The notes below the pieces were generated by a model that searched no databases, was not told the DNA's origin, and worked only from the letters and a program-made list of their open reading frames with translations. A stretch of 64,000 bases of DNA from Paenibacillus sp. FSL R7-0273 (GTDB lineage Bacteria > Bacillota > Bacilli > Paenibacillales > Paenibacillaceae). Made by a program: the position numbers and the translations under genes. The stretch is from positions 2,429,501 to 2,493,500 of the forward strand of contig NZ_CP009283.1 in assembly GCF_000758625.1 (NCBI RefSeq). Direction: 5' to 3'. The stretch's first letter is position 1; each line of letters starts with the position of its first letter. Positions 1-7,170 of this stretch are shown in pieces.

Positions 1-538
1 CTATCTGCAGAACACAAGTGTAAAGGGTGCAACTCTGGACAGCCTGTACAAGGACATTGAACAGATCGGGCAAATCTTTGATGTGCAGGAGAATGCAGCT
101 GCTTATATCGAAGAGCTGAAACAGCGTGCCCAGGCCATTACAGATAAATCTGCTTCCAGCAACGCGAAGACCTTTGCTTATGTATCCGACGGCGGAAACG
201 GAGCAATTACAGTATACAGCGGAAACATCGATACTTTCGCTGGCGATGTATTGAGTTTGCTGGGTATCACCAACAGCTTCGGTGACGTTACCGGTGATGT
301 CAGTAAAGAACAGCTGCTGGCTTCCAATCCCGATGTAATGCTCCTCTCTGTATACACCGGCGGTGTTGATCCGCAGGAGACATTGAAGGCCTTCTATGCT
401 GATCCGTCGCTGCAAAGCCTGAATGCCATCAAAGACAAAGCAATCTACCTGATTGATTTCAACCAGTTCTGGGGCTACAGCTACTCTATCTTTGACGGAG
501 CCGAGAAGCTGCTGTCCGATATTTTGGCTAACCAGTAA
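1..538 (+). CDS. Iron/siderophore ABC transporter substrate-binding protein, 5'-truncated by window edge
   Basis: The reading frame is open from base 2 to the TAA at 536-538, giving about 178 C-terminal residues; the start lies outside the window. The visible part has the second lobe of a FecB/FhuD-type (helical-backbone, periplasmic-binding-protein type III) receptor: a long alpha-helix rich in Glu and Gln, then a beta-alpha domain with NPDVMLLSVYTGG and the closing segment AIKDKAIYLIDFNQFWGYS, followed by a terminal helix. In the family such proteins capture ferric siderophores at the membrane surface for an ABC importer. No permease or ATPase gene follows, because a strong terminator lies just downstream. 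It could be a free lipoprotein or the C-terminal part of an AraC-SBP fusion like those found later in this window; the missing N-terminus prevents a choice. Confidence 0.8.
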   Translation, partial: YLQNTSVKGATLDSLYKDIEQIGQIFDVQENAAAYIEELKQRAQAITDKSASSNAKTFAYVSDGGNGAITVYSGNIDTFAGDVLSLLGITNSFGDVTGDVSKEQLLASNPDVMLLSVYTGGVDPQETLKAFYADPSLQSLNAIKDKAIYLIDFNQFWGYSYSIFDGAEKLLSDILANQ

Positions 539-553
539 AACGTTAACACTATG

Positions 554-597
554 AAAAGCAGGTTAAGCAGCGCAATAGCTGCATGACCTGCTTTTTG
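554..597 (+). terminator. Rho-independent terminator after the binding-protein gene
   Basis: A 10-bp stem (554-563 pairs with 586-595) is extended by an inner GCAGC/GCTGC stem (567-571 with 578-582) and closes with a T-run at 592-596. It lies 16 bp after the stop codon and separates this gene from the monooxygenase downstream. Confidence 0.85.
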
Positions 598-709
598 CTG
601 CGGCCGGGAGCCTAGTAAATATTAATTTTGAATATTCAGCAATTTAAAGATAAAATGATGAAATAGTAAAAATGATAGTCATATAACAACAGCTTGGGGG
701 AACAGAACC

Positions 710-1762
710 GTGGAACTTGGAATCAGTACATTTGTGGAGACCACGCCGGATGTGGTTACCGGGAAGACAATGAGCCACGCAGAACGGCTGCGTGAAGTAG
801 TAGAGGAGATCGTTCTGGCCGACCAGGTTGGTCTGGATGTGTATGGGGTCGGGGAGCATCACCGGCCGGATTTTGCCGCATCCTCTCCCGCAGTGGTGAT
901 GGCAGCAGCGGCCAGCCTGACGAGCAGAATCCGCCTGACCAGTGCGGTGATGATTCTGTCATCGGCAGACCCGGTGAGGGTCTATCAGGATTTTGCCACA
1001 TTGGACGGATTAAGTAACGGCAGGGCTGAAATTATGGTCGGCCGGGGCTCATTTATAGAATCGTTTCCGCTGTTCGGCTGTGATCTGAAGGATTACGAAA
1101 GCCTGTTTGAAGAAAAGCTCGATCTCCTGATGAAGCTTCAGCAGTCTGAATATGTAACCTGGGAAGGTAAGCACAGACCTGCCATACATAATTTACCGGT
1201 TTATCCCCGTCCTGTACAGGACCCTCTGCCGGTCTGGATTGCCAGTGCGGGAAGCCCGGAATCTGCGGTGCGCACGGGAGCACTCGGCCTGCCGTTTGCG
1301 CTGGCGATGATTGGCCCTGTACGCCCGCTGGATTTTGCCTCACAGGTGAAGCTGTATAAGGAGGCAGCAGCGGCGGCAGGACATGATTACGACAGACTGC
1401 CGGTTGCAGCGCATGCGCATGGCTTTGTGGCGGAAAGTACGCCAAAGGCTATCGGGCAGTTTTTCCCGTCAACCTTTGCCAGAACCAATGTCCGGGCGGT
1501 TGAAAAAAGCCTGCCTCCGTATACCCGTGCAGATTATGATGCGGCAGTCAGTCCGGAGGGGGCATTGTTCGTCGGTGATCCGCGGACAGTTGCGGACAAA
1601 ATCATCCGGTTGCGCAAGGAAGTCGGAATCACCAGATTCCTGCTGCATGTCCCGCACGGGACGATGGCCCACAGCGAGGTGATGGAGTCGATCCGGCTGC
1701 TTGGAACTGAAGTGGCTCCGCTGGTGCGGGAGGAGATAGCGCGCTGGGAGAAGAATTTGTAG
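710..1762 (+). CDS. LLM-class flavin-dependent oxidoreductase (luciferase-like monooxygenase)
   Basis: The 350-residue protein starts at GTG 710, about 10 bases after a GGGGG ribosome site. It has the bacterial-luciferase fold signature seen in FMN/F420-dependent alkanal-type oxidoreductases: an N-terminal strand MELGISTFVET, the QVGLDVYGVGEHH segment (around residues 40-50), a strand with TSRIRLTSAVMILSSADPVRVYQDFATLDGLSNGRAEIMVGRG (about 70-115), and PVWIASAGSPESAVRTGALGLP near 175-195. Family members reduce FMN and oxidise small organic substrates in the cytoplasm; the substrate cannot be told. Length is normal for the family. The next gene begins 18 bp downstream on the same strand, so the two are probably co-transcribed. 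Confidence 0.88.
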   Translation: MELGISTFVETTPDVVTGKTMSHAERLREVVEEIVLADQVGLDVYGVGEHHRPDFAASSPAVVMAAAASLTSRIRLTSAVMILSSADPVRVYQDFATLDGLSNGRAEIMVGRGSFIESFPLFGCDLKDYESLFEEKLDLLMKLQQSEYVTWEGKHRPAIHNLPVYPRPVQDPLPVWIASAGSPESAVRTGALGLPFALAMIGPVRPLDFASQVKLYKEAAAAAGHDYDRLPVAAHAHGFVAESTPKAIGQFFPSTFARTNVRAVEKSLPPYTRADYDAAVSPEGALFVGDPRTVADKIIRLRKEVGITRFLLHVPHGTMAHSEVMESIRLLGTEVAPLVREEIARWEKNL

Positions 1763-1780
1763 GCTAAAGGAGGCTTTGCC

Positions 1781-3088
1781 ATGACTGAACGCATCCCGTG
1801 TAAAAGTGAAGGCTGCACCGCGGCCATTCTTCCGGCTACCTTTCAGAAAACCGGAGGCTACTGTATGCCCTGTGTGCAGGCCAAGGAACGGCAGGAATGG
1901 CAGGCATACGTTCTACAGAACCGCAAAACAGTGGATTTATATGCAGGAGTAACAGACCCCGTTGAGGTGCTGAAGATTATGCATGCTTCCAGACCGCATG
2001 ATCCGTTAATTGTGTACACTCCGCACAAAGCCGGCAAGGAGGAGTTGTACCGCTCTCTTTCCGGGGACGATGCCGGCAGGCTGGAGACTTATGCGCTCGA
2101 ATTGCTGAGGGCAGGGGATGAGGATGGATGCACTGACATTCTGATGGCGCTGGTCTGTTACAACAACAGGCTGCTGAGCGGAACGGGAACCCTTGCCGGG
2201 CTGATGGACAGAGAAGTATATGATCCGGGATTCTTGTATAAAGATGCACCTGCAGAAATCCGTGATCTGCTGCTGGAGCAGGTGGAAGCAGACGGGGAGA
2301 ACCGTAATTTACTTCTGCTCGCTTTAAGCTGGATTGGAGATGATGTTGTCGTTCAGCGCTTCAGGGAATGGCGGGAGCATACGCCGGAATGGGCAGAGGA
2401 GCTGTATGTAGCCCCTGAACGGTATGCACATGAAGCCGGCTGGGAGCTGACTGCGGACGGGAAGCGGCGGGATTTATTTTATCCGGACAATTATGCTGTT
2501 GAAACAATAAATCCGTCTGCTGCTGAAGCATACCTGGAGGAACCGGCCGCAAGCTTTCTCACTGAGAGTTGGCAAAATTGTGAATGGTGCGGGAGCCCGC
2601 TCACTGTCCTTCTGGATATTCATGCAGGTCATCCATCCGTTGAACGTCTGCCTGTGAACGGGCAAAAGCTGCAGGTACAGACCTGCATAATCTGCAGCTG
2701 CTACGGACCGGTGTATATAGAGCTGGATTCCTTGCAGGGAGCACGGTGGAGCGCTTTTAACCGGAAGCCTGATTATTTGCCGGAGACGGATCCGGAGAAT
2801 GAGAGCCGGGAATACCTGTCTGCCGGTAAACAATTCAGGATAGCAGAGAAACCGAGGAACACCTACCATGCCGTTCAGTGGACGATGGAGCCCCGGGCCT
2901 CGCAGATTGGCGGTTATCCGACCTGGATTCAGGATGGGGAATATCCCGTGTGTCCCTGCTGCTCACAGAGCATGCATTTTATAGGACAGCTGGACTGGGA
3001 AGCCGTAGAGAAATACGGAGAAGGCATTTATTATATGTTCTTATGTCCGGAGGGCAGGATGTCCGCGACGCTGTTTCAGCAATCCTGA
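1781..3088 (+). CDS. Hypothetical cysteine-rich protein, probable metal-binding, DUF1963-like C-terminus
   Basis: This 435-residue protein starts at ATG 1781 with an AAAGGAGG site 9 bases upstream. I do not recognise the family with certainty. Visible features are an N-terminal zinc-ribbon-like pair (C7..C12 and C28..C31: CKSEGC then CMPC), a helical middle with HEAT-like acidic segments, a CEWCGSP motif near residue 265, a CIICSCYG motif near 305, and a C-terminal block GGYPTWIQDGEYPVCPCCSQ followed by a QLDWE segment. That last block resembles proteins of the DUF1963 type, which often carry a terminal CPxC; this is an inference. No signal peptide or membrane segment, so a cytoplasmic zinc-binding protein is likely. 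It directly follows the monooxygenase gene. Confidence 0.75.
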   Translation: MTERIPCKSEGCTAAILPATFQKTGGYCMPCVQAKERQEWQAYVLQNRKTVDLYAGVTDPVEVLKIMHASRPHDPLIVYTPHKAGKEELYRSLSGDDAGRLETYALELLRAGDEDGCTDILMALVCYNNRLLSGTGTLAGLMDREVYDPGFLYKDAPAEIRDLLLEQVEADGENRNLLLLALSWIGDDVVVQRFREWREHTPEWAEELYVAPERYAHEAGWELTADGKRRDLFYPDNYAVETINPSAAEAYLEEPAASFLTESWQNCEWCGSPLTVLLDIHAGHPSVERLPVNGQKLQVQTCIICSCYGPVYIELDSLQGARWSAFNRKPDYLPETDPENESREYLSAGKQFRIAEKPRNTYHAVQWTMEPRASQIGGYPTWIQDGEYPVCPCCSQSMHFIGQLDWEAVEKYGEGIYYMFLCPEGRMSATLFQQS

Positions 3089-3134
3089 TTGTGATGCCAA
3101 CTTTAAGGAACGGCAGCGCTATTTTACCGGCACT

Positions 3135-3668
3135 TTATCTTTTCCATTGAAAATAACGGGCATCCCTCTTCAGCTCCTGTGACCGGATATTGATCGCCAG
3201 CTCCTCAAGGGCTGACAGGCTGGCCGCGATGCACAGCAGGCTTGCAGTTGCCGTAAGTCCAAGCAGGTAGTACAAAAACGGGAAGCAGAACAGCAGCAGT
3301 CCGGCCGCCTTATTAGCATAGGTATGGATGAACGCCAGCGCGCTGTACCTGAACCATCCGACCAGCAGAGAGGCGCCCCGGATAAGGGCAATGCCGGCTA
3401 CCCAGCTTAGGATCCAAACGGGCAGCTGCAGAATCGGAATGAAAATCAGCAGTAATACGCCTATAAAAAGAAAGTCCGCCATACTGTCCAGACTTGCGCC
3501 AGCTTCGCTGGCGCTGTTTGTTTTACGTGCAATATAACCGTCCAGCGCATCACTCACCCCGCATAAAGCGTAGATTGTCAAAAACATGCCGGATACCGGC
3601 TCTACAAACAGCAGGCTGAGTGAGCCAAGCATCCGCATGACAGTAAGAAGATCAGGGATATATCTCAT
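3135..3668 (-). CDS. CDP-alcohol phosphatidyltransferase family membrane enzyme
   Basis: The protein carries the complete CDP-alcohol phosphotransferase motif D-x2-DG-x2-AR-x8-G-x3-D-x3-D, visible as DALDGYIAR...GASLDSMAD near residues 40-65, and has four to five hydrophobic membrane segments. Enzymes of this family move a phospho-alcohol from a CDP-activated donor, for example in making phosphatidylglycerophosphate, phosphatidylserine or cardiolipin. At about 177 residues it is of typical size for a PgsA-like member. I place the start at ATG 3668 because GGAGG sits 8 bases upstream, rather than at ATG 3689, which has no ribosome site. It is convergent with the gene before it (46 bp apart) and divergent from the CPBP protease gene. 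Confidence 0.87.
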   Translation of the reverse strand: MRYIPDLLTVMRMLGSLSLLFVEPVSGMFLTIYALCGVSDALDGYIARKTNSASEAGASLDSMADFLFIGVLLLIFIPILQLPVWILSWVAGIALIRGASLLVGWFRYSALAFIHTYANKAAGLLLFCFPFLYYLLGLTATASLLCIAASLSALEELAINIRSQELKRDARYFQWKR

Positions 3669-3784
3669 AGGAACGCCTCCAAATTTCATGATGGAGTAAA
3701 GTGTGAGGGACTTTTATTATATCGGAGCTTTTCAATCCTGTGATAGGGTGAAATTTACAATCCTATGTAAAAGCTGGTGATTTC

Positions 3785-4705
3785 GTGTCTGATCTCAACA
3801 CAACGTTAAAGGGCAATCCGATATTTGCCGGAGCACGGGCAAGCACACTAAAACTTAAGCTTTATTTGCTGGTGCCGCTCTATTTCACATTATGGATGGG
3901 GAGTCTGACTGCAGGGCGTTGGATTTATTCAGGAGTTTCTTATGGCCTTGTTCATTCTTTGGGGCTGGATGAAAGCGCGATTCAGGTGTACAGGAAGTTT
4001 ATCGTATGCGGTGTACAAGTGGTTTTATTTTGTTTATGGATCATCATAGTCGAGAAACGTCCGCTCAGGGCAGCGGGATTCCACACGGAAAAACCGTTTA
4101 AAGCCTACTGGACAGGTTGTCTTATCGGATTCTGTGCGATTTCGGCGGTCACTGCCATATTACTTAGTTTGGGGATGGTGCAGGTGGAGGCTCATCATTG
4201 GGCATCCCTAACACCGCTGGCAGCTGTCATTGCTTTTGGATGGATGGTTCAGAGCGCAGCGGAGGAAATAGCCGTAAGAGGCTCGCTTATTCCAATGCTG
4301 GCAAGGGAGAGCACACCCGCTTTTGCAATCCTGCTGTCTTCCCTAATATTCGGGTTCTTTCACCTGTTTAGCAGCGGGGTTACAGTATTGTCGTTTACTA
4401 ATCTGGTTCTGTCCGGTTTATTTTTTGCGGGTTATGCAATTCTTACGAAGCAGCTGTGGGGAGTCTGCGGCATGCATTTTGCGTGGAATGTTACACTGGG
4501 GAATATTTACGGTTTTCCGGTCAGCGGTTTTTCGGATAACGGGCAGACACTTTTTGAAATGAGCCAGACGGGACCGGCGATTTTTACAGGCGGAGCGTTT
4601 GGTCCGGAGGGCGGTGCGGTTACAACCTTTGTACTATTGTCGGGCATTACTATTGTCGCTATATTGTGGTGCCGGCAGCAGGCACGCTTGACTTCCACGA
4701 ATTAA
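3785..4705 (+). CDS. CPBP family intramembrane metalloprotease
   Basis: A 306-residue multi-pass membrane protein starting at GTG 3785 after a GGTGA site. The three conserved motifs of the CPBP (Abi, CAAX-protease and bacteriocin-processing) family are present: EEIAVRG near residue 160, FFHLF near 192 (the metal-binding FxxxH-type motif), and HFAWN near 231. In the family these residues line a glutamate/histidine active site within the membrane; Gram-positive members have been linked to bacteriocin self-immunity, but no bacteriocin gene is visible here. At least seven hydrophobic segments are seen. A divergent promoter region separates it from the phosphatidyltransferase gene. Confidence 0.88.
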   Translation: MSDLNTTLKGNPIFAGARASTLKLKLYLLVPLYFTLWMGSLTAGRWIYSGVSYGLVHSLGLDESAIQVYRKFIVCGVQVVLFCLWIIIVEKRPLRAAGFHTEKPFKAYWTGCLIGFCAISAVTAILLSLGMVQVEAHHWASLTPLAAVIAFGWMVQSAAEEIAVRGSLIPMLARESTPAFAILLSSLIFGFFHLFSSGVTVLSFTNLVLSGLFFAGYAILTKQLWGVCGMHFAWNVTLGNIYGFPVSGFSDNGQTLFEMSQTGPAIFTGGAFGPEGGAVTTFVLLSGITIVAILWCRQQARLTSTN

Positions 4706-4799
4706 CATATTTCTAGTAACATTTGTAACAGAGTTTAGCGCTAGAATTTGATAAAAATAGGGTGTAAGCGTTTTTTATAACATGACTGGGGGAATGTTT

Positions 4800-5351
4800 G
4801 TGAAAAAAGTTACAAAACTATTGCTGGTGGCTGGAATCTCACTGGCACTTGTAGGCGTAGGCAACAGCGGTGCACTTAACAACGTATCTTCTGCAGCAAG
4901 CGCGCCTTTAAAGGTGGGCCGTGTTGAGGCAGCAGCCCATGGAACCAAATGCTTTACAGTAGCCGTTGCAGTCGTTCAGAATGGTGTGATCGTAGCGGCA
5001 TCGCTGGATGATTACCAGTTCCTGAGCACAGATGTGGCTAAGGGAGTACCGAACTCCGATAAGGACTTTGGACAGAACTATAAAGATCCAAAGGTCGTTC
5101 TGGCCTCCAAAAAAACCAACACCAAATACTACAGTGAGCATATGACTGAAGCTGCAGGCTCCACTGTAGCCTATGATAAGAACCTGGCAGCGATTGAGAA
5201 ATTCGCAACAGGCAGAACCATCAAATCGCTGGAGCAGACGCTGACCTACAAATCGGCAGAACAGGTAGTTGACGCTGTAAGCGGAGCAACGCTTGTCGAT
5301 ACTCACGGTTATCTGAAAGCGATTCTTGATGCAGCCAAAGCTGCCAAATAA
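4800..5351 (+). CDS. Small exported FMN-binding-like protein
   Basis: I place the start at GTG 4800, 7 bases after a GGGGG ribosome site; ATG 4782 and ATG 4794 are in frame but lie before or too near that site. The product of about 183 residues begins with KK and a hydrophobic stretch (VTKLLLVAGISLALVG), a signal peptide, so it is exported. The C-terminal half contains DAVSGATLVDTHGYL, which resembles the SGAT-x-T motif to which FMN is covalently attached in FMN-binding domain proteins of the RnfG/NqrC and pheromone-lipoprotein type. The preceding part has a possible duplicated copy. It may act as an exported flavoprotein or electron carrier. No lipobox cysteine is seen. It ends at a strong terminator and forms a single-gene unit. 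Confidence 0.7.
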   Translation: MKKVTKLLLVAGISLALVGVGNSGALNNVSSAASAPLKVGRVEAAAHGTKCFTVAVAVVQNGVIVAASLDDYQFLSTDVAKGVPNSDKDFGQNYKDPKVVLASKKTNTKYYSEHMTEAAGSTVAYDKNLAAIEKFATGRTIKSLEQTLTYKSAEQVVDAVSGATLVDTHGYLKAILDAAKAAK

Positions 5352-5369
5352 GAAACGGCTTAGTGTGCT

Positions 5370-5404
5370 ACACCTTCACAGCGGGAGCTGTGAAGGTGTT
5401 TTTG
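5370..5404 (+). terminator. Rho-independent terminator
   Basis: A perfect 13-bp stem (5370-5382 with 5387-5399), a 4-base loop and a T-run through 5403. It ends the exported-protein transcript; the next gene is on the opposite strand and converges on it. Confidence 0.92.
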
Positions 5405-5414
5405 CATGCCGGGA

Positions 5415-5789
5415 TTACACCATGAAGCACCAGCGGACCCCAAAAGTATCAGCAAACTGTACCATGCACGGACTGTAAAAGACCGGACCGAGCGGAGTAA
5501 GGGTTGTGCTTCCGTTCCTGATGCTTTCGTAAGCCTGTTTCAGGGCAGCCTCATGCTCGAAGATGGCAACAAGCTCCTGGACTGATTCTGCCGGATAACC
5601 GGCTGTACCGCAATAATCGCTCAGCATGACCCGCTGGCCCAGAATGTGCATTTCTGCGTGAATGACAAAGGTTTCAGGCTCCTGGTCCGGATCATACATT
5701 ACCGAATCTGCAGTACTGTTAAAAGCCTGTGCGTACAGTTTGATCGCCTCGTTTGTGCGGCCGTTTAAATACAATTGCGGAATAAGCAC
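5415..5789 (-). CDS. VOC family protein (PhnB-like glyoxalase fold)
   Basis: A 124-residue single-domain protein starting at GTG 5789, preceded by an AAAGGAG site. The opening PQLYLNGRTNEAIKLYAQAF and the later HAEMHILGQRVMLSDYCG and FGVRWCFMV segments match the PhnB / 3-demethylubiquinone-methyltransferase-like branch of the vicinal-oxygen-chelate superfamily, which has two beta-alpha-beta-beta-beta modules. Function within this branch is rarely known, so no reaction is assigned. It stands alone between two outward regions. Confidence 0.85.
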   Translation of the reverse strand: MLIPQLYLNGRTNEAIKLYAQAFNSTADSVMYDPDQEPETFVIHAEMHILGQRVMLSDYCGTAGYPAESVQELVAIFEHEAALKQAYESIRNGSTTLTPLGPVFYSPCMVQFADTFGVRWCFMV

Positions 5790-6018
5790 CGGAAAGCTCC
5801 TTTACAGGTATAGTTAGGGTATGAGCAGCTGATTATATAAATATTTTACAGGAAATAGTTTTCACTGTATTGTAAAAATACGACGCAGACCCGGATGGAA
5901 GCCCGTCATTGCAGGGTTTCTTGTGCGTGTGCGGGCGCTTTGGCCGATGCCCGGGCTGAGGATTATATTTTACCCGGGGCCGGTTGATGGTATGATAGAT
6001 AGCGGGGTGAGAATACGA

Positions 6019-6684
6019 ATGAATAATGAGAACGAGACAGTAAATGAGGAAGTACAAGAGACTGTAAACGAGACAGTCAATGAAGAGACAAGCAGTAAAC
6101 CGACAGGCATGACTGAAGAGAAATGGAATGAGCTGATCAAAGCGGTTCATCATAATGGTATGGTAGCTTTGAGAATGTATTTTAAAGAGGTACAGAGCCA
6201 GATTATTAACCTTGCGGCTTTTGGACCGGTGTTTGTGTACCATGTGAAAGATGAAGCAGGCGATGTGTATTCGACCGGCTTCTTCTTGCGCGAGCTGGTG
6301 AACCGGTTCCAGGCGGACAAGAATCCTGAAGTCTGGGTATCCTCGTTCTTCCATGAACTGATGAAGACCAAAGGCGGACAGCCGCTTCCGAAGCAGCCTG
6401 AGAGTGAAGAGGAAGCCAAGGCGATCATTGACAACAAGGTAATTCCTTTGTGCATCAAAACCGTCGAAGAGGAATTTGCACCCGAGAAGGTGCATGCCGG
6501 ACTGGCTTGGAATGAAGAGCATGGACCAGTATTCGAAGCAGGCTTCCCTGCTATTACTGACGGCAACAATGTCTGCGCGATCCCGCTCCAGCTGCTCTTT
6601 ACACATTTCCAGCTGAACCGTGATCCTTCCGAGCTGCTGCTTGGCGGAATGTACAACATCCGTAAGCAGCATGGGCTGGAATAG
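6019..6684 (+). CDS. Hypothetical protein with acidic low-complexity N-terminus
   Basis: The start at ATG 6019 follows a GGGGTGA site by about 9 bases; the frame is open further upstream to 5923 but without a ribosome site. The product has about 221 residues. Residues 1-32 are a repeat-like run of Asn, Glu, Val and Thr (NETVNEEV, QETVNETV units), probably disordered. The remaining globular part has no transmembrane segment, no motif I recognise and a mix of helices (for example VSSFFHELMKTKGG and CIKTVEEEF). Probably a cytoplasmic protein of unknown function restricted to Paenibacillus-like genomes; that restriction is a guess. A 279-residue minus-strand frame covers it entirely but looks like a shadow. 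Confidence 0.7.
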   Translation: MNNENETVNEEVQETVNETVNEETSSKPTGMTEEKWNELIKAVHHNGMVALRMYFKEVQSQIINLAAFGPVFVYHVKDEAGDVYSTGFFLRELVNRFQADKNPEVWVSSFFHELMKTKGGQPLPKQPESEEEAKAIIDNKVIPLCIKTVEEEFAPEKVHAGLAWNEEHGPVFEAGFPAITDGNNVCAIPLQLLFTHFQLNRDPSELLLGGMYNIRKQHGLE

Positions 6685-6730
6685 GACGGGCTGCTTACCT
6701 GCTGTAGGATGAATGCCTGCTTTCGGATGC

Positions 6731-6913
6731 TAACGGACCGAAGGGGCATTATTTGCCGGACCGGGCCCGTTTATCTGGTCTAACGGACCGTAGCGCTCTT
6801 ATTGTCTCTGTGTAGGGCATATTTGCGGTAAATATCCGTAAATAACGGCACTGGTGTCCGTTAACCGGAGAAAACCGGTATTTTCGCAGAAATAAGGGCC
6901 GCTCAGTCCGTTA
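6731..6913. repeat. Composite palindromic element, family 1, copy A (four 23-bp units with fixed spacers)
   Basis: Four copies of the word TAACGGAC-N10-TTATT occur here: direct at 6731-6753 and 6781-6803, inverted at 6841-6863 and 6891-6913. The spacers are 27, 37 and 27 bp. The ten internal bases vary. The element fills much of the 486-bp gap between two convergent genes (6685-7170), outside any good reading frame. Copy B at 18856-19038 has exactly the same offsets of 0, 50, 110 and 160 bp. Function unknown; the layout fits a long imperfect hairpin or an array of protein sites. Confidence 0.85.
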
Positions 6914-7001
6914 GATCCCGGCAGAGGACTCCGTTTGGGAGTCGGCTTTAATCCATGCTCCGCCGGCTGCGGCTGACTGCACAAAAAACTAATTCTTTAG
7001 T

Positions 7002-7063
7002 GTCGGGAATTCTGCCCGACAGACAAACACAAAGAGACGGCAGTAATGCCGTCTCTTTGTGTT
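7002..7063. terminator. Two hairpins in the convergent gap, probably ending the S-layer-type gene
   Basis: The first hairpin is GTCGGG/CCCGAC (7002-7007 with 7015-7020). The second is a perfect 17-bp stem (7026-7042 with 7047-7063) with a 4-base loop. Neither has a clean T-run on the plus strand; read on the minus strand the second stem ends in a T-rich arm. The larger one lies about 110 bp beyond the stop codon of the minus-strand gene, so it may be its terminator or an mRNA 3'-end stabiliser. Confidence 0.6.
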
Positions 7064-7170
7064 GTGTTGCGGAGTCTGAAAGAGCCTGATGGAATGCCCG
7101 GAGAACTCCGGAAGAACTCCGAAGGAATGCTGGAAGACTTCCGGAATGCGGTGCTCTGCCTCCGCTCTCA

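Noticed and set aside
5833..6672. A 279-codon minus-strand frame opposite the gene at 6019
   Set aside because: The plus-strand frame has the better ribosome site and composition; the minus frame has a very irregular amino-acid makeup (His, Cys, Tyr rich) typical of a shadow.
6731..6913. Family 1 element as a CRISPR-like array or tRNA cluster
   Set aside because: Only four words, two of them inverted, and no tRNA-like cloverleaf or leader; spacing is fixed but the layout is palindromic.
7026..7063. The 17-bp hairpin as an IS end
   Set aside because: It is perfect and near a stop codon but has no transposase, target duplication or second copy; a terminator or mRNA-stability role is simpler.
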